Source: Mangrovicoccus sp049603835
Lineage (GTDB): Bacteria > Pseudomonadota > Alphaproteobacteria > Rhodobacterales > Rhodobacteraceae
Direction of reading: 5' to 3'
Length of the DNA stretch: 64,000 bases
Assembly: GCA_049603835.1 (NCBI GenBank)
Contig: JBMYSZ010000004.1
Location: 186,001 to 250,000, forward strand
Both the position numbers and the translations under genes were made by a program. The notes beneath the pieces are model-generated. The model had not been told where the DNA came from. It saw only the letters and a list, made by a program, of their open reading frames with translations, and searched no databases. This document shows positions 59,652-64,000 of this stretch, in pieces (position 1 is the first letter of the stretch; every line of letters begins with the position of its first letter).

Positions 59652-60560
59652 CTAAGCAAGCGCCCCGGTTGGTGGCGTCAATTCCGGCAAATTCAGTTCT
59701 GACATCAGCCAATTGCCGAAGGCACGGGCTGGGCCGGACAAGGGCTGCGCCTGTGGCATCACCAGATGATGGCCAATATAGCTGATATTTTCGCAATTAT
59801 GGACAAAAGGCGCGATCAGCCGGCCTTTGGCAATTTCGTCTTGCGCTAAGCTAAGGGAATCCAACGCTATTCCCATGCCATTTGCCGCCGCGGACACGGC
59901 CATGAAGCTTCGATCAAAGCGCAAGGGGCGGTTCAGAGCCTGTACCAAGCCATTTCTGCGCAGCCATGTATCCCAGCGAACTTGCTTTTGGTCGCTTTGA
60001 ATAAGCGGGAAATTCGCCAGATCTTCGGGATGACGCAACTGCCCCGCAAATTGCGGCGCTGCCAGCGGTGTCACGGTTTCGGTGCCTAAAGGGATGGCCA
60101 AAACGCCCTCTGCCCGCACTGGACCATACACAATATCAAGATCATAAGCACCGGATGTGAAGTTTTCATAATCCGTATCCGCAGCCAGATGCAGCTCTAA
60201 CTCGGGATAGAGCCCTGTGAACCGATCCAAGCGCGGCATCAGCCACATCGCCGCAAAACTGGGCGCCGCATGCAAACGCAAAACCGTAGCACCGCGATTG
60301 CCCACATCCTCTAGACCCAGGCGGATTTCTTCAAAGGCCGTGGTGAGCCGGGATAAAAGAGCTAGGCCTTCGAGCGTCGGCTCTACCCCGCGGCCCGTTC
60401 GGTTGAATAGGCGTAGGCGCAGGGCCTCTTCGAGCTGACGCACCGAATGGCTAATGGCGCTTGGGCTTAGCCCCAGCTCATCCGCTGCCCCGCGAAAACT
60501 GCCATGACGCGCCGCCGCTTCGAAGCTGCGCAGCATGGAAAGAGTGGCTCCTCCGATCAT
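59652..60560 (-). CDS. LysR-family (GcvA-like) transcriptional regulator
   Basis: 302 residues. The N-terminal winged helix-turn-helix is MLRSFEAAARHGSFRGAADE, then LGLSPSAISHSVRQLEEALR and LFNRTGRGVEPT. The C-terminal type-2 periplasmic-like effector domain follows (LRLHAAPSFAAMWLMPRLDRF, DIVYGP). Proteins with this profile are GcvA-like. It is divergent from the atypical transketolase at 60686 and lies upstream of the split transketolase genes, so it probably controls both. An ATG at 60560 is chosen; the next ATG, 20 codons on, has GGAGG upstream and is an alternative. Confidence 0.9.
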   Translation of the reverse strand: MIGGATLSMLRSFEAAARHGSFRGAADELGLSPSAISHSVRQLEEALRLRLFNRTGRGVEPTLEGLALLSRLTTAFEEIRLGLEDVGNRGATVLRLHAAPSFAAMWLMPRLDRFTGLYPELELHLAADTDYENFTSGAYDLDIVYGPVRAEGVLAIPLGTETVTPLAAPQFAGQLRHPEDLANFPLIQSDQKQVRWDTWLRRNGLVQALNRPLRFDRSFMAVSAAANGMGIALDSLSLAQDEIAKGRLIAPFVHNCENISYIGHHLVMPQAQPLSGPARAFGNWLMSELNLPELTPPTGALA

Positions 60561-60574
60561 GCCAGGCAAGCTGC

Positions 60575-60610
60575 ATGAATTTTCCTCATCTATCAATGAG
60601 CTTTCGTCAT
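60575..60610. promoter_or_regulatory. Two LysR-type operators in the divergent promoter
   Basis: ATGA-N7-TCAT occurs twice: 60575-60589 and 60596-60610, exactly 21 bases (two helical turns) apart. Both are palindromes of the T-N11-A type bound by LysR regulators. They lie between the LysR gene (start 60560) and the transketolase (start 60686), the standard place for autoregulated divergent control. Confidence 0.65.
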
Positions 60611-60685
60611 TTGCGCCGCCAGATCCAAGCCGCGTAGCAAAGGCACAGAGGTTAAACCATCCAGTCGATCACGGGAGTCCCGGAA

Positions 60686-62659
60686 ATGTCCGATATTCAA
60701 CGCATGGCCAATGCTATTCGGTTTCTCAGTATCGATGCGATTTTGGAGGCCGGTGAAGGCCATCAAGGGGTGCCGCTGGGCATGGCAGAGATTGCCGCGA
60801 CGCTTTACGCCAATCACCTAAAGGTGGATCCCGGCGCCCCGCTTTGGCCAGATCGCGACCGGGTGGTCTTGTCCAATGGCCATGGCTCGATGCTGCTATA
60901 CTCCCTGCTTTATTTGTCGGGCTATGAGCATGTGACTTTGGATGCGCTGAAAAGCTTTCGCAAATTGGGCTCGGTCTGCGCCGGTCATCCGGAGATCGAG
61001 CAAGCGGCCGGCATCGAAATCACCACGGGGCTTTTGGGTCAGGGCATTGCCTGCGCGGTGGGGATGGCCGTGGCCGAAGCTCGTCTGGCCGCGCGATTTG
61101 GCCCGGATTTGGTCAATCACCGGACCTGGGCTTTTGTAGGCGATGGCTGTTTGCAAGAAGGGATCGGGCAAGAGGCGATTAGCCTGGCCGGGCATCTGCG
61201 CCTTGGGAAACTGACTTTTCTGTGGGATGACAACCAGATCACCGATGACGGCGCGACCGAGTTATCGATTAGCGAAGACATTCCCGCCCGCTTCCGCGCT
61301 GCTGGCTGGCATATTCAAGAGGTCGATGGGCATAATATCGACGCAATTGATGCGGCGATGGAGGCGGTCAAGCATGATCCGCGCCCATCACTCATTGCCT
61401 GCAAAACTACAATTGCCCGTGGCATTGCTCGACTTCAGGGGCAACGCGGTGGCCATAGCGCCCCCTTAACGCAAGAGGATGCTCTGCAAGCGCGGCGCGA
61501 TTTGAACTGGCCGCATGGGCCTTTCACCATTCCCAATGATGTGCTGTCCGACTGGCGCGATGCCTCCAATGACGCCGCCGAAGCAAATGCCGCCTGGGCT
61601 CAGCTCTTGCTGGATCATTCCGAACGGGAAGAATTCCTGCGCTGGACGGAACACCGGCTGGGCGAAACCTGGACGGAATTTGCCCAAAGCCTGCGCGATG
61701 ATGCTCTGGCCCAAACCGAACCACGGGCAACGATCCTGTCTTCGGGCGATGTTTGCGACCGTCTGAGCGCCGCTATGCCCGAAAGCCTGGTTCTTTGCGC
61801 AGACCTAGAGGCGCCGACCAATCACAAACGGCGGCGCGCTGCGTTCAGCTCGGAAAATCGGCGCGGCACTTATGTGCACTGCGGCGTGCGCGAACATTTG
61901 ATGGGGGCCATGACCGATGGGATCGCCGCGCATAAGGGGCTGCGGCCGATCAATGTGACCTATCTGGCCTTTGCAGATTATGAACGCCCGGCGATGCGCA
62001 TGGCGGCGCTGATGGGCCTGCCCGGTATTTTCGTGTTCAGCCATGACAGTATCGGCGTGGGGTCGAACGGCCCGACCCATCAACCGGTAGAGATCTTGGC
62101 CAGCTACCGCGCCATGCCAAATTTCCTAGTCTTCCGCCCTGCCGATGCGGTGGAAGTGGCAGAGGTTTGGCAGATTGCCCTTGAGCACCCCCAAACCCCC
62201 AGCATGCTGGCCCTGTCGAAACAGCCCACGCCTTTGATCCGCCAGGACAGCGCGGAAAATCGCTCGCGGCGCGGCGCTTATGTGATCAGCCCGGCGAAAG
62301 GCGAGCGGCAGCTGACCTTGATTGCCACCGGCACGGAAGTTGCCATCGCAGTGGAAGCGCAAACCATGCTGGCCCAATCCGGTATCGACGCCGCAGTCGT
62401 CTCGATGCCCTGTTGGGAGCTGTTCGAGGCCCAAGACCAACATTATCAAGCCGCCATTCTGGGGCAGGCTCCGCGCATTGGCATCGAAGCCGCGATGAAA
62501 TTCGGCTGGGAAAAATGGCTGCGACCAGAGGATAAATTCGTTGGTATGGAAGGGTTTGGCGCTTCTGCGCGGGCCGAAATCCTCTATGATCATTTTGGGA
62601 TCACTGCCGCGCAGATTGCGGCTCTCGCCCAGGCCATGTGCGAAAAATCCATGGCTTGA
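60686..62659 (+). CDS. Full-length transketolase with atypical signature
   Basis: 657 residues, all three transketolase domains. Thiamine-diphosphate residues are present: SNGHGSMLLYSLLYLSGY, ITTGLLGQGI, GDGCLQEGIGQEA, DDNQIT. The catalytic relay Glu is in CGVREHLMGAMTDGI (~402). The N-terminal signature, normally GHPG, reads EGEGHQGVPLG (His26 kept, Gln27 in place of Pro), and the usual SHEA is GQEA. It is therefore a divergent paralogue rather than the housekeeping enzyme, perhaps with a special donor or acceptor. GGGAG precedes the ATG. A glycerate kinase gene follows. Confidence 0.9.
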   Translation: MSDIQRMANAIRFLSIDAILEAGEGHQGVPLGMAEIAATLYANHLKVDPGAPLWPDRDRVVLSNGHGSMLLYSLLYLSGYEHVTLDALKSFRKLGSVCAGHPEIEQAAGIEITTGLLGQGIACAVGMAVAEARLAARFGPDLVNHRTWAFVGDGCLQEGIGQEAISLAGHLRLGKLTFLWDDNQITDDGATELSISEDIPARFRAAGWHIQEVDGHNIDAIDAAMEAVKHDPRPSLIACKTTIARGIARLQGQRGGHSAPLTQEDALQARRDLNWPHGPFTIPNDVLSDWRDASNDAAEANAAWAQLLLDHSEREEFLRWTEHRLGETWTEFAQSLRDDALAQTEPRATILSSGDVCDRLSAAMPESLVLCADLEAPTNHKRRRAAFSSENRRGTYVHCGVREHLMGAMTDGIAAHKGLRPINVTYLAFADYERPAMRMAALMGLPGIFVFSHDSIGVGSNGPTHQPVEILASYRAMPNFLVFRPADAVEVAEVWQIALEHPQTPSMLALSKQPTPLIRQDSAENRSRRGAYVISPAKGERQLTLIATGTEVAIAVEAQTMLAQSGIDAAVVSMPCWELFEAQDQHYQAAILGQAPRIGIEAAMKFGWEKWLRPEDKFVGMEGFGASARAEILYDHFGITAAQIAALAQAMCEKSMA

Positions 62660-62758
62660 TCGCGGTTGGCGTTTTAGGGTCGGATCTGGCGTCCCACTCA
62701 TCACATGTCCCAAATGGGGCCGCCTGCCTGAAGGTCCTGCCGCGAGTTGTAAAGTCCA

Positions 62759-64000
62759 ATGCCCGAAACCGATCCCCAGATATTGCGCCAACTCTTTGAT
62801 GTGGCGGTGAAATCAGCCTTGCCGCGCAATGTCTTGCCGCAAGTTTTGCCACCAAAGCCCAGCACCGGGCGGCTGGCAGTGGTCGCGATTGGCAAAGCCG
62901 CCGCCGCCATGGCCGCCGCGCTAGAGGATCATTGGGGCCCGGCCGATGGCATTGCGCTGACCCGCTATGGGCATGTGGTGCCCGTTTCAGGCATGGAAGT
63001 GATCGAAGCCGCCCATCCTGTGCCCGATGAGGCGGGTCAGGCCGCTGCGCAACGTATCTTGGATCTGGCGCAAACTTTGGGCGAAGGCGACCAGCTGGTG
63101 GTGCTGCTCTCTGGCGGGGCATCCTCGCTGATGACCCTGGGTTTGGGGCAGATATCCTTGGCGGAGAAAGTTGCGCTGACCAAAGAGCTGCTGGCCTCGG
63201 GCGCGGATATCACGGAAATGAACACGGTGCGGCGGCATCTTTCCGCGATCAAAGGCGGGCGGCTTGCCAAGGCGGCTTGGCCCGCGCGCTGCGTCACCTA
63301 TGCCATTTCCGATGTGCCGGGCGATATCCCGACGGCCATTGGATCCGGTCCGACCGTGGGCGATCCAACCACGCAAGCCCAGGCGCGCGAGGTTCTGGCG
63401 CGTTACGGGATCACCCCGACCCAGGAAATCGCGCGGGTTTTGAATGATCCAATAAATGAAAGCCCGTTTGAGGATGACCCACATCTTTGCCGAGCCGAGT
63501 ATCACCTGATTGCCTCGCCGCAGATGATGTTAGAGGCGGTACAAGCCGCTGCCCCCCTGCCCTGCCATATGTTAGGCGACGCGATCGAAGGCGAAGCGCG
63601 GCAACTGGGCCGGGCCATGGCGGGCATGGCAAAAGCCATTGCCGAAGGAAAATCGAGCTTCAAAGCCCCCTGCCTGCTGATTTCGGGGGGCGAAACCACG
63701 GTGACCTTGCCCAAAGGCTGCAGCGGGCGCGGCGGGCGGAATGTGGAATTCTTGATGGGATTTGCCGCTGGGATTGCCGGATGCGCTCAGATTTCCGCTC
63801 TGGCTTGCGACACGGATGGGGTCGATGGCGCGGCGGAAGTGGCCGGCGCCGTGGTGGATGGGTGCAGCGCCGAAAAGGCGGAGGTCAGCGGCTATCCCCT
63901 GGGTAAAGCGATGAGTAATTACGACGGCCATGGTCTGTTCGAGCGGCTAGGGGATCAGGTGATTACCGGCCCCACCCATACCAATGTGAATGATTTCCGC
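62759..64000 (+). CDS. Glycerate 2-kinase, MOFRL family (3' end off window)
   Basis: Phosphorylates D-glycerate to 2-phosphoglycerate; often misnamed hydroxypyruvate reductase (TtuD). The visible 414 codons start MPETDPQILRQLFDVAVKSA. Motifs: AVVAIGKAAAAMAAALE, VLLSGGASSLM, MNTVRRHLSAIKGGRLA, YAISDVPGD, and the C-terminal MOFRL region LLISGGETTVTL ... GRGGRNVEFLMG ... ALACDTDGVDG ending at THTNVNDFR, so only a few residues should be missing. It lies 99 bases after the transketolase and probably drains a three-carbon acid made by that pathway. Confidence 0.93.
   Translation, partial: MPETDPQILRQLFDVAVKSALPRNVLPQVLPPKPSTGRLAVVAIGKAAAAMAAALEDHWGPADGIALTRYGHVVPVSGMEVIEAAHPVPDEAGQAAAQRILDLAQTLGEGDQLVVLLSGGASSLMTLGLGQISLAEKVALTKELLASGADITEMNTVRRHLSAIKGGRLAKAAWPARCVTYAISDVPGDIPTAIGSGPTVGDPTTQAQAREVLARYGITPTQEIARVLNDPINESPFEDDPHLCRAEYHLIASPQMMLEAVQAAAPLPCHMLGDAIEGEARQLGRAMAGMAKAIAEGKSSFKAPCLLISGGETTVTLPKGCSGRGGRNVEFLMGFAAGIAGCAQISALACDTDGVDGAAEVAGAVVDGCSAEKAEVSGYPLGKAMSNYDGHGLFERLGDQVITGPTHTNVNDFR

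Noticed and set aside
1..64000. tRNA, rRNA, CRISPR, insertion sequence, prophage or attachment site
   Set aside because: Intergenic gaps were read for cloverleaf ends, repeated spacers and terminal inverted repeats with transposase genes. None was found. Larger gaps contain only AT-rich promoters and simple stem-loops.

Overview
The window is a gene-dense, moderately GC-rich bacterial chromosome segment. It looks like the housekeeping chromosome of an alphaproteobacterium of the Rhodobacteraceae (roseobacter/Rhodobacter group). Markers are a DnaA-like HdaA next to ppk and ppx, a VPLPA-type sorting tail, a 44-residue aa3-type cytochrome oxidase subunit IV, the propionyl-CoA locus (mutase, pccA, pccB), a DmdC-like acyl-CoA dehydrogenase, and a plant-type glutamate-cysteine ligase. 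No tRNA, rRNA, insertion sequence, prophage, integrase, CRISPR array or replication origin was recognised. About 60 protein genes are called; the first and last run off the window.

Layout. 1-1514: a partial membrane-anchored AraC-type regulator and a secreted VPLPA-tailed protein. 1780-8117: an AI-2E-type permease, hdaA, ppk and ppx (polyphosphate synthesis and breakdown), with a TerB/J-domain protein converging. 8265-9285: a GFA-type zinc protein and queF. 9359-20711: propionyl-CoA assimilation (methylmalonyl-CoA mutase, pccA, pccB) with a DUF4174 protein, two tandem GAF proteins, a secreted glycosidase-like protein and four small conserved genes between the main enzymes. 21197-24427: carB, preceded by an intrinsic terminator that has no gene to terminate. 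25032-28416: a molybdenum cofactor/formate dehydrogenase group, fdhD-mobA-mobB-moeA. 28481-34896: amino-acid export (azlCD), a lipoprotein, the oxidase microprotein, an MBL hydrolase, an acyl-CoA dehydrogenase, a Sua5-type tRNA enzyme and YqgE. 35013-42222: a DsbD-type periplasmic protein, an RND efflux pair, moaB and an unusual uracil-DNA glycosylase. 42333-46089: a tightly overlapping run of pyrB, a 33-residue membrane microprotein, a PH-like membrane protein, a dihydroorotase homologue that lacks metal ligands, plsY and a small unknown gene. 46169-54900: gshA, rsmE, ubiA, an OmpA-type protein, and pgsA-moaD-moaE. 55010-56773: a TPR-sulfotransferase. 56827-64000: a regulated sugar-phosphate locus with an SDR, a split transketolase, a LysR regulator, a divergent full-length transketolase with an altered signature, and a glycerate kinase.

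Most interesting points: (1) the orphan terminator with an arginine-rich reading frame ahead of carB; (2) two LysR-type palindromes exactly 21 bp apart ahead of the atypical transketolase; (3) ppk appears to have lost its ATG (ATGA overlap changed to ATAA); (4) an orphan minus-strand intrinsic terminator behind the glycosidase gene, suggesting an unannotated RNA; (5) a probably inactive dihydroorotase next to an unannotated microprotein; (6) tandem stand-alone GAF proteins. No wholly new multi-gene system is demonstrated. These are candidates read from sequence without database searches.
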